Part shown: one piece after another, positions 1 through 11,539 of the stretch
Numbering within the stretch: the first letter of the stretch is position 1
Layout of the letters: the number at the start of each line of letters is the position of its first letter
Origin: Halobacteriales archaeon QS_4_69_225
GTDB taxonomy: Archaea; Halobacteriota; Halobacteria; Halobacteriales; Haloarculaceae
Reading direction: 5' to 3'
Length of the DNA stretch: 64,000 nucleotides
NCBI GenBank assembly: GCA_003020965.1
Contig: PXRL01000015.1
Coordinates: 1 to 64,000, forward strand
Translations under genes and position numbers: made by a program
Notes under the pieces: generated by a model
What the model saw: the letters and a program-made list of their open reading frames with translations, nothing else
The model's database searches: none
Told to the model about the DNA's origin: nothing

Positions 1-33
1 CGGTCGGAGCCGATACCTGTAGTTGTAGTTCAT

Positions 34-156
34 CTACGAGCGTTCTTCGATGAGTTCGTCAAGTTTCTCTTGGACGAACGACGAGAGGTTGAGGTGGTTT
101 TCCTCAACCCACTCGGCTTGGTCATCGCGGATAGAGATGTTCTTACGCGTTGCCAC
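34..156 (-). CDS. 40-aa ribbon-helix-helix-like protein
   Basis: A 40-residue protein starting at a GTG (MATRKNISIRDDQAEWVEE...). The pattern is a short beta strand (KNISIRDD) followed by two amphipathic helices (QAEWVEENH and LSSFVQEKLDELIEE), which is the minimal MetJ/Arc/CopG fold used by antitoxins and small haloarchaeal regulators. A longer open frame upstream exists but runs through hairpin repeats and has no promoter, while a TATA box sits 27 bases before this GTG. No toxin gene is visible beside it in the window; a partner could lie to the left of base 1. Role as a DNA-binding regulator is inferred from the fold only. Confidence 0.6.
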   Translation of the reverse strand: MATRKNISIRDDQAEWVEENHLNLSSFVQEKLDELIEERS

Positions 157-180
157 GCCACACAATACACAAACTACACA

Positions 181-186
181 AATAAG
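181..186 (-). promoter_or_regulatory. TATA box for the small RHH gene
   Basis: Read on the minus strand this is CTTATT, centred about 27 bases before the GTG at 156. That is the spacing of an archaeal TATA box for a leaderless transcript, and it supports the short start chosen for the downstream gene. Confidence 0.5.
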
Positions 187-250
187 AATTTCGATTTCGT
201 GGGCCTGTGGGCCGAGCGTCGGACGTATTCGATACTTGTGCGGCGTTGAC

Positions 251-349
251 GAGACGCGAAGCGTCTCGTTCGCATCTCGCAGGAACGGAGTTCCTGCGGA
301 CTCATCGGAAATCTCCGACTTCCGAGACACCAGAAATCTTCGATTTCTG
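251..349. repeat. Cluster of four short hairpins with 3-base loops
   Basis: Four consecutive palindromes: 251-267 (GAGACGC, loop GAA), 278-298 (CGCAGGAAC, loop GGA), 305-325 (TCGGAAATC, loop TCC, one mismatch) and 331-349 (CAGAAATC, loop TTC). Stems are 7-9 bp and every loop is exactly three bases. The rest of 157-577 holds the divergent promoters of the RHH gene and the aminotransferase and a further imperfect hairpin near 363-405; no gene is seen. Function unknown. Confidence 0.75.
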
Positions 350-577
350 AGGACGCTGTATCCCCTCCCTACTCGCTCCCTTCGGTCGCTCCTTGAGGAA
401 GGGGCATTAGCGCCTCAATTCAGTGAATACCGCCTCCGCGCCGACCCGTGTCACCCGGACGCATCGGGACCGGTCCGTACCGGTCGTCGTTCGGCGGCAG
501 CCGGCAGCCCCGTCGTGCCCGGTATCAAAACTCCCATGCACCCTCGTCGTCAGGTTCCACCCACTCGAGGTGGTTCG

Positions 578-3815
<3,238 letters not shown>

Positions 3816-4222
3816 CGAACAGGCGGAACGGCCGTCCGGTGCTTCATTTCTGGATCAATTCTTTCCCCTTCCTGACCCCGAATGAGTCGTCACATCCGCG
3901 GTCTATTGGCTGTCGGGAGGCGGTTAAAGAACATGCGTTCGTTCGGCCGTTGTATTGTGCAAGGATTTTATTGGTATCGAGACAGACGAAAATTAAGTCT
4001 CGTTCCCTACCGAAGCATGCTCCGATGTGATGTGCTTGATCAATTACCTCAAATTAAATTGCTCCGAGCTGTGTATTTGTAAATACGTGTCATTTCTCGT
4101 TCATGATATAGTATACCTTCTATTCACGAAGGCAGACAGGACGATGCGGGCACGAAACACTAATATGGCGATATAGGTATTTGAAAGTAAAATTTAAATA
4201 TGATTAACGTAATCAATCGCAC
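3816..4222. other. A+T-rich intergenic stretch, no gene seen
   Basis: About 400 bases whose composition falls sharply from the flanking G+C-rich DNA. Open frames here are short, lack haloarchaeal acidic composition and are not believable genes. The last 30 bases hold TTTAAATA (about 4193-4200), well placed as the TATA box for the next gene. Confidence 0.6.
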
Positions 4223-5335
4223 ATGGGAAATAAACAAGCTGGGTCTGAGAAAGATAGCAATTCCAATAGTACGAACAGGAGGAGAGTCTTAGAAACTATT
4301 GCTGCAGGAGGTATGGCCGGTGTAGCGTTCGGGGGCAGTGTTGGGTCGGTCGCGGCTACCTCAAACTGGCCGGGCGTCGTCCTTGCAGAGTACCGGGGGT
4401 TGGAAAACAGTCTCTCAAACGACGAAATCGTTGAACTCCAGAGCCAAGTTTTGAACGAATACCAGTCTCGAACCGGTGATGAAGGATTAAAAATCGTTGG
4501 CTCCCCAAACGTCTGGTCGGACCAAATGGAAACTGATGTGTCCGTGGTTTCTTACGCACTCAAAATGTATCCGGATGGGACGTCTGAGTACCACGCAGGG
4601 TTAGTCGAGGCTGGGCAGTCTGACGACATGGTTTTGGAGGCTCACAATGAGACTCGGTCATTCGTTCAGAGCATAACGGACCAGAAAGAGGCTAGGACAG
4701 GGGCGATCACGACAACCAGTCAGAATAGTGATGATGCCAGTTACGAATACGTCGCCGGCGGCAGTGACAGCAATCCAGGTTGTCCAGAGGGGACGATATC
4801 TATTAGCTCGGACGTCTACGAGTGGGTGCAAGAGGATAGTGATCGGACAATATTTTCAACCCAGGCAGACTTTCAAGCTATTCCTGGTACCAACCGGGAC
4901 GAATGCGACTGGAATCAGTGGTATAATGGGAAAACCAAGGAGTGCGCACATCAGTGGGACAAGTCCGACCTAACCGGTGGTGAGCAAATGGACCACAAGC
5001 CGGCAGGTGGGAATGACGGGAGCACAAGCACAAGTTTCACTCTCTCAACGCAGGGTGCTAGTATCAGTTGGTCATACGATCAACCGAATGTTGAACGGGA
5101 TGATAACAGTGACCTGTCGGAGGCTGAATGGTTCTACGATTACAACTCTGTGGAGGCGGAAAGCCAGACTTGCGTCTGGGAGTCAGGGAGCGAAGCCGAA
5201 TTCGATAAGAATCAAAATCCTGACAGCGGTGACAAACTGTACAATGGATACTTTAAGCATAAGTTCTTCGACAAATATAATTACGGTAGGAAAACAAAGG
5301 ATATCGCGTATCAATACCGCTATGAGCAAGGATAG
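4223..5335 (+). CDS. Tat-exported protein of unknown function
   Basis: A 370-residue protein with an N-terminal Tat signal: NRRRVLET around residue 20, a hydrophobic stretch IAAGGMAGVAFGG, then an AAT cleavage region near residue 45. The mature part is rich in Ser, Asp, Asn and Tyr and has scattered cysteines (CPEG, ECDW, ECAHQW, TCVWE), so it is probably a folded extracellular protein. I recognise no catalytic motif. Codon use is far more A+T-rich than in neighbouring genes, which points to acquired DNA. The ATG has a TATA-like box 25-30 bases upstream, so the gene is probably expressed and leaderless. It stands alone between two gene-poor A+T-rich spacers. Confidence 0.75.
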   Translation: MGNKQAGSEKDSNSNSTNRRRVLETIAAGGMAGVAFGGSVGSVAATSNWPGVVLAEYRGLENSLSNDEIVELQSQVLNEYQSRTGDEGLKIVGSPNVWSDQMETDVSVVSYALKMYPDGTSEYHAGLVEAGQSDDMVLEAHNETRSFVQSITDQKEARTGAITTTSQNSDDASYEYVAGGSDSNPGCPEGTISISSDVYEWVQEDSDRTIFSTQADFQAIPGTNRDECDWNQWYNGKTKECAHQWDKSDLTGGEQMDHKPAGGNDGSTSTSFTLSTQGASISWSYDQPNVERDDNSDLSEAEWFYDYNSVEAESQTCVWESGSEAEFDKNQNPDSGDKLYNGYFKHKFFDKYNYGRKTKDIAYQYRYEQG

Positions 5336-5677
5336 CGTCATTTATTCATGACGTATTAATTCCTGATCGCAAAATCGATTAGTCTTTTTATACCCTATAC
5401 TTCCTCTCGCTGATTAATCATGGTATAATAAAAGTTTATATTAGCGGTGAAAGGTTGCTCTGATTCGTTCGGTATCCGCGTAGTCGAAACAATACAATTC
5501 CAGTATATTCCGCAGTGTTGATTATTCATAATATAAATTATGTTGGTGATCACGAACATTAGGATATAGTGAATTTTGGGTATCTCTGTTAAATACTCAT
5601 ACTGTGCTGATGTTCTCTGTAATGGCGTAATTTTGTATGATTCTTCTCGATTTCGCAGAATATAAGTAGATAGTACT
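5336..5677. other. A+T-rich spacer inside the island
   Basis: About 340 bases, strongly A+T-rich, with several TATA-like strings (for example TATAAG at 5661-5666) but no open frame or recognisable RNA. It separates the two exported proteins of the island. Confidence 0.55.
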
Positions 5678-6886
5678 ATGAGTGATTATAAGATGAATGA
5701 CAAACGCGCAGCGGATGCAGCAGCATATACCCTCTCACGTCGGACTCTCCTGGCGACCGCGACCATTTCGTTCACCGCCGGGTGTCAGGCGGTCGGACAG
5801 TTCTCTGACGAACAAGATCGGTCCGTCGAAGTCGACTGCGATACGACCGGGGGATGGCATCAGTACCAGGCAGACCCAGCCAATACTGGGGCGCGTCGGC
5901 GGCAGGCACCATCGTTTGACTCCGAACCGACGAGCATCAATGTGGTCTCCGAACGTAGCGGTGGGATAGCGGTCGACGCCGAACGGCGCGTGTTTGTCAG
6001 CGACAAGCAGGACATCTGGGCCACGGAAGCCAGTGACGAGGGCGAAATCTGGCGTCGAGGATTCGGTTCGCTGGTCTCTTCGACGCCGATCCTGACGTGC
6101 AACGCCGTCGTCGTCCAGACCTCGGCGAATACGTATGCCTTAGACAAGACGGACGGAACTACACTCTGGAAGGCCAGTCCGGGCAACCAGTTCGCTGAAC
6201 CGCTCGCCGATGGCCACCGTCTGTTTATTGCGTCGGGCGCCCCGGCAGCACTCGACATCAGGGACGGGTCATCGATTTGGGCCCAGGAACTCGACGGCAT
6301 CGAACCGTGGGGATGCTGTCTCGGCGACGAGACCCTCGTCATCGCCGGAGAGACTGACGACGGAGGTGCGCTGGTCGGCGTTGACGCCGCGACCGGAGAG
6401 CATCAGTGGCGCACCGACATTCAGCGACCCGTGAAAGCGTCGCCGACGTACGATAACGGGACGGCGTACGTTCCCGACGAAGGGAACCAACTCATTGCGC
6501 TGGCCGTCGAGACCGGAACGGTCGAGTGGCAAACCGAACCGTACGGGGAACTCTCCGGTAATCGGCGAGCGACGACGCCGACAGTCACGACGGATACGAT
6601 CGTCGTCCCAAGCGGGAACGGGGGACGGACGGTAGGCGTCGATCGCGTCAGTGGCGAGACGCTCTGGGAACTCGACTCCGGGCCGACACTGGCTCCGCCG
6701 CTCGCCGCCGAGAATGAGGTAATCGTCGGCACGATGAACGAAGGTATCTTTCGAATCGGGACCGACGGAGCCGTCGACGACCGCCTGACCGACACCAGGG
6801 TGGGATCCCAGATGGCACTCACGGACGCTGGTCTGTTCTACAAAACTGCTGGTCTCGAGGCCGAACTCGTCCACCTCAAGCGGTAG
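5678..6886 (+). CDS. PQQ-like beta-propeller lipoprotein (Tat)
   Basis: A 402-residue exported protein. SRRTLLATATISFTAGC near residues 19-36 combines a Tat motif with a lipobox ending in the lipidated cysteine, so it should be anchored to the outer face of the membrane. The rest is a repeated pattern of about 40 residues ending in tryptophan and turn motifs (TTLWKAS, GSSIWAQE, GEHQWRT, GTVEWQT, GETLWEL), typical of PQQ-enzyme/BamB-like beta-propellers. Such proteins usually act as scaffolds; no redox ligand set for PQQ is obvious. The promoter lies in A+T-rich DNA but the coding part is closer to host composition than its left neighbour. Confidence 0.8.
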   Translation: MSDYKMNDKRAADAAAYTLSRRTLLATATISFTAGCQAVGQFSDEQDRSVEVDCDTTGGWHQYQADPANTGARRRQAPSFDSEPTSINVVSERSGGIAVDAERRVFVSDKQDIWATEASDEGEIWRRGFGSLVSSTPILTCNAVVVQTSANTYALDKTDGTTLWKASPGNQFAEPLADGHRLFIASGAPAALDIRDGSSIWAQELDGIEPWGCCLGDETLVIAGETDDGGALVGVDAATGEHQWRTDIQRPVKASPTYDNGTAYVPDEGNQLIALAVETGTVEWQTEPYGELSGNRRATTPTVTTDTIVVPSGNGGRTVGVDRVSGETLWELDSGPTLAPPLAAENEVIVGTMNEGIFRIGTDGAVDDRLTDTRVGSQMALTDAGLFYKTAGLEAELVHLKR

Positions 6887-6942
6887 ATTCGGTCCCACTC
6901 ACCATCGCTATTCTTCTCGCCAGCGGCTTGCACTACCCTGCC

Positions 6943-7320
6943 CGCTTCGGAGCGCTCGATGCTGCCGTGTTGGTCGATGCCGAGGAGCTGCAGGCCGTCG
7001 ACGGGATCGGCGAGACGATCGCCGAGGAAATGGGAGTTCTTCGACAGCGAGCGGAACCGGGCGGTCGTCACCGATCTCCGTGACCACGGCGTCGAACCGC
7101 AGGCCGCCGAGTCGACCGGTGACACGCTTGCGAGGCTTGATTTCAGTCTTCGTTGTGGTCCTGGAGAACTGGACCTGCAGGGAAGCAACGGAGCTGGCCG
7201 AAGCCGATGGTGGGTCGGCGACGCCCCCGACCGGAGCAAACGCGAGGACGCCGAGGCCGACAACGTTCCGACGCGGGGGGGGTCGAGGAGTTGCTCGCGG
7301 ACCGAGGGATCGACGTATAG
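6943..7320 (+). pseudogene. Decayed copy of the ligA 3' end
   Basis: This stretch aligns with the last 125 or so codons of ligA. First frame: RFGALDAAVLVDAEELQAVD, matching [20 protein letters not shown] of LigA. After a one-base shift near 7030 it reads [20 protein letters not shown], against [20 protein letters not shown]. Further frame changes follow, and the end reads [14 protein letters not shown] and then LLADRGIDV-stop, against LLEDHGVEV-stop in LigA. Similarity continues about 15 bases past the stop codon (TAGCGGACGGGCGGAG against TAGCGAACAGGCGGAA). The helix-hairpin-helix end and BRCT part are represented; the rest of the gene is absent. It is clearly non-functional and marks the right edge of the A+T-rich island. 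Confidence 0.9.
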
Positions 7321-7479
7321 CGGACGGGCGGAGGCTCGGATTCAGCGCCCGTGCTCTGCACTACCGTCTCGACGGGACGCCGACGATTGCTCGGGTCACA
7401 CCGAGTCTGGCCGCGCCTTCATATATAAACTGTCGATCGACCACCCGGGTTAAAGACTCGCGAGCGCGGAGCACCGACG

Positions 7480-8082
7480 ATGGGTGTCTTCGATACGCTC
7501 CGGCAGGCCCTCGGGCTGAGCGCGGAGGCCAGCGCGACCCGCGAGGCCGACCCGGAGGACCTGTTCGGGATGTCGACGGCGTACCTGACGATGGAGGCGG
7601 AACTGGAGTTCGCGCCGACCGACGACGCGGCGCTGTGTTTCGCCGACGTCGACAGCACCGCATTCGGGCGGGCGCGCGAGCAGGTCGAGGCCATCCTCGA
7701 CCGCGGCGAGGTCGAAACCGGCACGACCGCCGACTTCGTCGAGGACGCCCACGGCTACCACTGGGTCGTCCTACACAACTCCGAGTTCGAGGATCTGGTC
7801 ACGAGCGTTCACTTCGCGGCCGACACGCTCGTCGAGGAGGGGTTCGGGTCGCGGCTGCTGGCGGCGCTGTTCGCCTTCGAGCGGGACGGCCGGACCGCCT
7901 ACTGGGTGTACTCGTTCCGCCGGGGGTCGTACTACCCGTTCGTGCCGTCGGGACGCCGAGAGCGGGACACGCGGACGGAGTTCAAACTCGACAGCGTCCT
8001 CGACGGCGAGTTGACCGTCGAGGACGACACCGAGTACTGGTACCCGCTGTGGCCGAAGGGCGACGCCCACCCGTGGGGCTGA
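7480..8082 (+). CDS. pspAB: PspA-associated protein PspAB
   Basis: A 200-residue soluble protein that fits the PspAB family (PspA-associated, often encoded near htpX in archaea and actinobacteria): N-terminal MGVFDTLRQALGL, a central HWVVLHNSEFEDLVTSVH segment, then YWVYSFRRGSYYPFVPSGRRE and a C-terminal YWYPLWPKGD. The biochemical role is not known; by association it belongs to envelope-stress functions. An HtpX-like protease gene is found 9 kb to the right rather than next door. Two TATA-like strings lie upstream (CATATATAAAC at about 7419-7430 and GTTAAAG at about 7449), the second at leaderless spacing. Confidence 0.75.
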   Translation: MGVFDTLRQALGLSAEASATREADPEDLFGMSTAYLTMEAELEFAPTDDAALCFADVDSTAFGRAREQVEAILDRGEVETGTTADFVEDAHGYHWVVLHNSEFEDLVTSVHFAADTLVEEGFGSRLLAALFAFERDGRTAYWVYSFRRGSYYPFVPSGRRERDTRTEFKLDSVLDGELTVEDDTEYWYPLWPKGDAHPWG

Positions 8083-8168
8083 TGCTCTGCCGGTAAACGT
8101 TCGGCCGGTACGCGACGACGAGTCGGTTCCGTGCCGCTGTTTCACTTTCACTCAGGTGTTAACGAGAC

Positions 8169-8175
8169 TTTATGT
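8169..8175 (+). promoter_or_regulatory. TATA-like box that sets the radA start
   Basis: CTTTATG lies about 27 bases before the ATG at 8199. An in-frame ATG inside this box (8172) would give a longer protein, but the box spacing and the family N-terminus both point to 8199. Confidence 0.6.
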
Positions 8176-8198
8176 ACCGGGCGGTCGTACGCTTGGAT

Positions 8199-9233
8199 AT
8201 GGCAGCAACGGCAGACCTCGAGAACCTGTCGGGCGTCGGCCCGGCGACCGCCGAGAAGCTTCGAGACAACGGCTACGACACGTTCCAGAGCATCGCCGTC
8301 GCCAGCCCGGGCGAGCTCTCCAACACCGCCGACGTCGGCGAGTCCAGCGCCCACGACATCATCCAGGCCGCCCGCGAGGCGGCCGACGTGGGCGGCTTCG
8401 AGACCGGTACCGACGTGCTCGAGCGCCGCGAACAGATCGGCAAGCTGGAGACGCTCGTTCCCGAGATCGACGAGATGCTCGGTGGCGGCGTCGAGACCCA
8501 GTCCATCACGGAGGTGTACGGCGAGTTCGGCGCCGGCAAGTCCCAGGTGACCCACCAGTTGGCGGTGAACGTCCAGCTACCGGCCGACCAGGGTGGCCTC
8601 CACGGCCGCTGTGTCTTCGTCGACAGCGAGGACACCTTCCGTCCCGAGCGGGTCGACGAGATGGTCAACGGCCTCCCGGACGACGTCATCGAGGCGACGA
8701 TGGACGAGCGGGACATCGACGGCGACCCCGGCGACGACGAGGCCATGGACGAACTCGTCCAGACGTTCCTCGACAAGATTCACGTCGCGAAGGCGTTCAA
8801 CTCCGACCACCAGATCCTGCTGGCCGAGAAGGCCCAGGAGATCGCCACCGAGTACGAAAACGACGACTACCCCGTCCGGCTGCTCTGTGTCGACTCGCTG
8901 ACCGCTCACTTCCGGGCGGAGTACGTCGGTCGGGGCGAACTGGCCAACCGCCAGCAGAAGCTCAACAAGCACCTCCACGACATCGACCGGGTCGGCAACC
9001 TCTACAACTCGGCGGTCATCGTCACCAACCAGGTCCAGTCGAACCCCGACGCCTTCTTCGGCGATCCCACCAAGCCCATCGGCGGCAACATCCTCGGGCA
9101 CAAGTCCACCTTCCGGATGTACCTCCGGAAGTCCAAACAGGACAAGCGCATCGTCAAGCTCGTCGACGCCCCGAACCTCCCCGACGCCGAGGGCGTCATG
9201 CGTGTGCAGAGCGAGGGCCTGAAGCCCGAGTAA
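8199..9233 (+). CDS. radA: DNA recombinase RadA
   Basis: A 344-residue archaeal RecA/Rad51-family strand-exchange protein for homologous recombination. The N-terminal helix-hairpin-helix domain reads [18 protein letters not shown]. The ATPase core has Walker [10 protein letters not shown] at about residues 108-116, a Walker B in [18 protein letters not shown]-binding loop 1/2 regions around [10 protein letters not shown] and [14 protein letters not shown], and [10 protein letters not shown] near the end. Length matches haloarchaeal RadA. It is transcribed alone and converges on pheA. Confidence 0.97.
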   Translation: MAATADLENLSGVGPATAEKLRDNGYDTFQSIAVASPGELSNTADVGESSAHDIIQAAREAADVGGFETGTDVLERREQIGKLETLVPEIDEMLGGGVETQSITEVYGEFGAGKSQVTHQLAVNVQLPADQGGLHGRCVFVDSEDTFRPERVDEMVNGLPDDVIEATMDERDIDGDPGDDEAMDELVQTFLDKIHVAKAFNSDHQILLAEKAQEIATEYENDDYPVRLLCVDSLTAHFRAEYVGRGELANRQQKLNKHLHDIDRVGNLYNSAVIVTNQVQSNPDAFFGDPTKPIGGNILGHKSTFRMYLRKSKQDKRIVKLVDAPNLPDAEGVMRVQSEGLKPE

Positions 9234-9235
9234 CG

Positions 9236-9739
9236 CCCACTTTTTACTCGTCGGGTTTCCTCGCTCGCTTCGCTCGCTGCGGGAACCTCTCCTCGCAAAA
9301 ACTTGGGGAAAAACTACCCGGCGGCTCACTCCGTTCGCCGCCGGTGAAACCGCGACTCGCTGCGCTCGTCGCGGTATGCTAGCGGGTGTTGACATCGTAC
9401 GGCCGGAGCTGGTGGTTGGTAACTCCGGCTAGCATCGGCGCGAGCGTAGCGAGCGCCGTTCGCCGGCGGCGACCGGAGGGAGCCGCCGGTAGCGCGCGAC
9501 GACTAACGCCGAGCGAAGCGAGGCGGCTGGAGGAGCGGGTTGCGGGCTCCGCCCGCAACCGAATGGACGTGGTCGTTCGAAAGGCGCTTCGCGCCTTTCG
9601 TGATGCCGAAAGACGCCGTGGGCGTCTTTCGGGCCACGGCGGAGCCGCCACGCAGCGCGCATATTTTCCCCAAGTTTTTGCCGCGAAGGCGTGTCGCGCG
9701 CCGGAAGGCGCGCGACCGCCGGAGCGTGCAAAAAGTGGG
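9236..9739. repeat. Nested inverted-repeat block between radA and pheA
   Basis: The whole 500-bp gap between convergent radA and pheA is built of palindromes. Outer arms CCCACTTTTT (9236-9245) and AAAAAGTGGG (9730-9739) lie 1-3 bases after each stop codon. Inner arms GCAAAAACTTGGGGAAAA (from 9295) and its exact complement (9664-9681) follow 49 and 48 bases inside, so each gene is followed by the same module with a different hairpin core. Between them are further hairpins: AGGCGC-TTC-GCGCCT (9588-9602 region), CCGAAAGACGCC-GTG-GGCGTCTTTCGG (9606-9632), GGTTGCGGGC-TCC-GCCCGCAACC (near 9540-9560), and GCTAGC copies around 9378 and 9430. The T-runs probably terminate both genes. No protein gene is seen. 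Confidence 0.8.
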
Positions 9740-9740
9740 T

Positions 9741-10544
9741 TTATAGAACGTGCTTGGTGTCGTAAGAGCCGAGCACTCGGACCCAGCCGTCGACGGCGAT
9801 GTCGCGCAGTTCGTCGACGGCCGCCTGTGCCCGCCCCTCGTAGAGCCCGGCCGCGAAGTCGAGGTGGAAGACGTAGTCGCCGAGCCGCTCGCCGCTGGGA
9901 CGGGACTCGACCCGCGAGAGGTTGATGTCTCGCTCGGCGAACGGCTCCAGCATCTCCAAGAGCAGCCCGGGGTAGTTGGTGTTCGGATAGACGACGACCG
10001 ACGTCTTGCCGCCGGCGTCGGACCGCTCCGTCTCCGGGCTGAGGACGACGAACCGGGTTGCGTTGGAGGTGCTGTCCTGGATGTCCTGGGCGAGCATCTG
10101 GAGGTCGGCGCCGGCCGTCGCCGGATGGCCGATCGCGGCCACCGACCCGTCCTCGCGGGCGCGCTCGACGCCGCGGGCCGTCGAGGCGACGGCCTCCGTC
10201 CGCGCGCTGGGGTACTCTCGGCCGAGGTAGTCGCGGCACTGCGCCAGCGCCTGCGGGTGGCTGAGAACGACCTCGAACTCGCCGGTCCGGGCCAGCAGCG
10301 CGTGCTGGATGGGCGTGACGATCTCCCGGACGACGGCGACGTTCCGGTCCGCCAGCGCGTCCAGCGACTCCGTCACCGAGCCCTCGATGCTGTTTTCGAT
10401 GGGGACGACGCCGCGCTCGTACTCGCCGCTTGCGACCCCCTCGACGATACCGGTCACCGACTCCACGAAGTCCACGTCGTCGGCGACCGCGTTCGTCGCA
10501 CGGTGTGAGTAGGTCCCCTCGGGACCGAGCGTGAGGGCTCTCAT
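9741..10544 (-). CDS. pheA: Prephenate dehydratase
   Basis: A 267-residue enzyme converting prephenate to phenylpyruvate in phenylalanine synthesis. The catalytic domain starts with LTLGPEGTYSH and includes VVPIENSIEGSV and the TRF-type motif in NATRFVVL; the C-terminal ACT domain carries ESRPSGERLGDYVFHLD, the phenylalanine feedback site. There is no chorismate mutase domain. The ATG at 10544 is chosen because the family N-terminus begins there and a TATA-like GCTTTTGC (10568-10575) is 27 bases upstream; the open frame extends 11 codons further without support. Confidence 0.95.
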   Translation of the reverse strand: MRALTLGPEGTYSHRATNAVADDVDFVESVTGIVEGVASGEYERGVVPIENSIEGSVTESLDALADRNVAVVREIVTPIQHALLARTGEFEVVLSHPQALAQCRDYLGREYPSARTEAVASTARGVERAREDGSVAAIGHPATAGADLQMLAQDIQDSTSNATRFVVLSPETERSDAGGKTSVVVYPNTNYPGLLLEMLEPFAERDINLSRVESRPSGERLGDYVFHLDFAAGLYEGRAQAAVDELRDIAVDGWVRVLGSYDTKHVL

Positions 10545-10684
10545 ACCCCGTCGTAGACGGGGCACCGGCAAAAGCACGCGGGTCCGGCGGCTCTCGGGTG
10601 AGCGGTGCCGGAACGCCCCGTCGTGGGCGGCGGGCGACGGACGACGACGCGGCGTTTATTTCCCCGCCGGTCGACGGACCCCCC

Positions 10685-11539
10685 ATGCAGAGGGACGTCC
10701 GCCGGAGCCTCGCGGTCGGCGTCGTCGCCGTCGTCGTCGCCGTCGGCTACGGCGTCGCGACGGACGTGATCCGCCCGCCGTCCACCCCCGTCCTGCCGGC
10801 GACGCTGCTGCTGTACGCGGCGCTCGTGACGGTCCCGTTCGGCCTCGGGACCGGCGCGGCCCTGCTCGCGCTCCGCTATCGGGTCGTCGCGCCGGGGGTC
10901 GCCCTCGCCGGCTTCGCCGCTCTGCCCGCCCTTTTCGGGTGGTACGCCGGGGTGACCGTCGTCGGCGTCCTCGTCGCCGGGCCGTTCGTGGTCGTCGTCG
11001 CGCTGGCGGAGACGCTCGTCCGGGCGCGAGTCGGACGGCTCCGGACCTCGCCGTCGCCCCGCGGGTTCCGGGCGCTGTCCGTCGGCGTGATGGCCGCCGT
11101 CGTCTACGCCGGGATCTTCGCCGTCCGGGCCGTCCTTCCGCTGTGGCGCATCGACACCGGCGTCCCGGCGACGACGGTGCCGCCGACGGTCGATCTCGCG
11201 GTCACGCTCTGGTACGTCCTCGGCGCCTCGCTCGTGCTCGTCGGCCTCCCGGTGGCGCTGAACCGCCGATTCGGCCTGCTGGCGCCCGGCGCCGGCCTCC
11301 TGGCGTACCTGCTCGTCGATTTCGCCTTCGTCCAACCCGCCGTCGCCGAGGGAGCGGAACTCGTCGTGGCGCTGCTGCTCGGCGTCTGGCCGACGCTTTC
11401 GGTGCTGCTGGCCGTCGTCGGCGTCGTCGAGCTCCGGCTCCGGGGTGACGACGACCCCGACTCCGGCGACGACGACGGCGGCGACGGCGACGACGAGGGG
11501 CTGACCGTCGAGGGCGGGCTTCTCGGCGACCGAGTGTGA
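10685..11539 (+). CDS. Multi-pass membrane protein of unknown function
   Basis: A 284-residue protein with about seven hydrophobic segments, starting with SLAVGVVAVVVAVGYGVA and ending in an acidic tail (GDDDPDSGDDDGGDGDDEG). I do not recognise the family. The ATG at 10685 has TTTATT at 10655-10660, 27 bases upstream, so the transcript is probably leaderless; the divergent pheA promoter shares the same short intergenic region. The stop codon overlaps the GTG of the next small gene. Confidence 0.75.
   Translation: MQRDVRRSLAVGVVAVVVAVGYGVATDVIRPPSTPVLPATLLLYAALVTVPFGLGTGAALLALRYRVVAPGVALAGFAALPALFGWYAGVTVVGVLVAGPFVVVVALAETLVRARVGRLRTSPSPRGFRALSVGVMAAVVYAGIFAVRAVLPLWRIDTGVPATTVPPTVDLAVTLWYVLGASLVLVGLPVALNRRFGLLAPGAGLLAYLLVDFAFVQPAVAEGAELVVALLLGVWPTLSVLLAVVGVVELRLRGDDDPDSGDDDGGDGDDEGLTVEGGLLGDRV

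Noticed and set aside
34-330. A 98-codon minus-strand frame as the full gene
   Set aside because: The upstream 58 codons run through perfect hairpins and a promoter; only the last 40 codons look like a protein.
3839-4082. Two short overlapping frames in the A+T-rich gap after ligA
   Set aside because: Basic, low-acid composition, no promoter spacing and no recognisable fold; judged as chance frames.
9375-9437. A tRNA or other structured RNA suggested by the GCTAGC-bounded hairpin in the radA-pheA gap
   Set aside because: No cloverleaf can be drawn and there is no promoter; treated as part of the palindrome block.
9379-9746. Short frames in the radA-pheA gap
   Set aside because: All are Arg/Ala-rich reads through palindromes on both strands.
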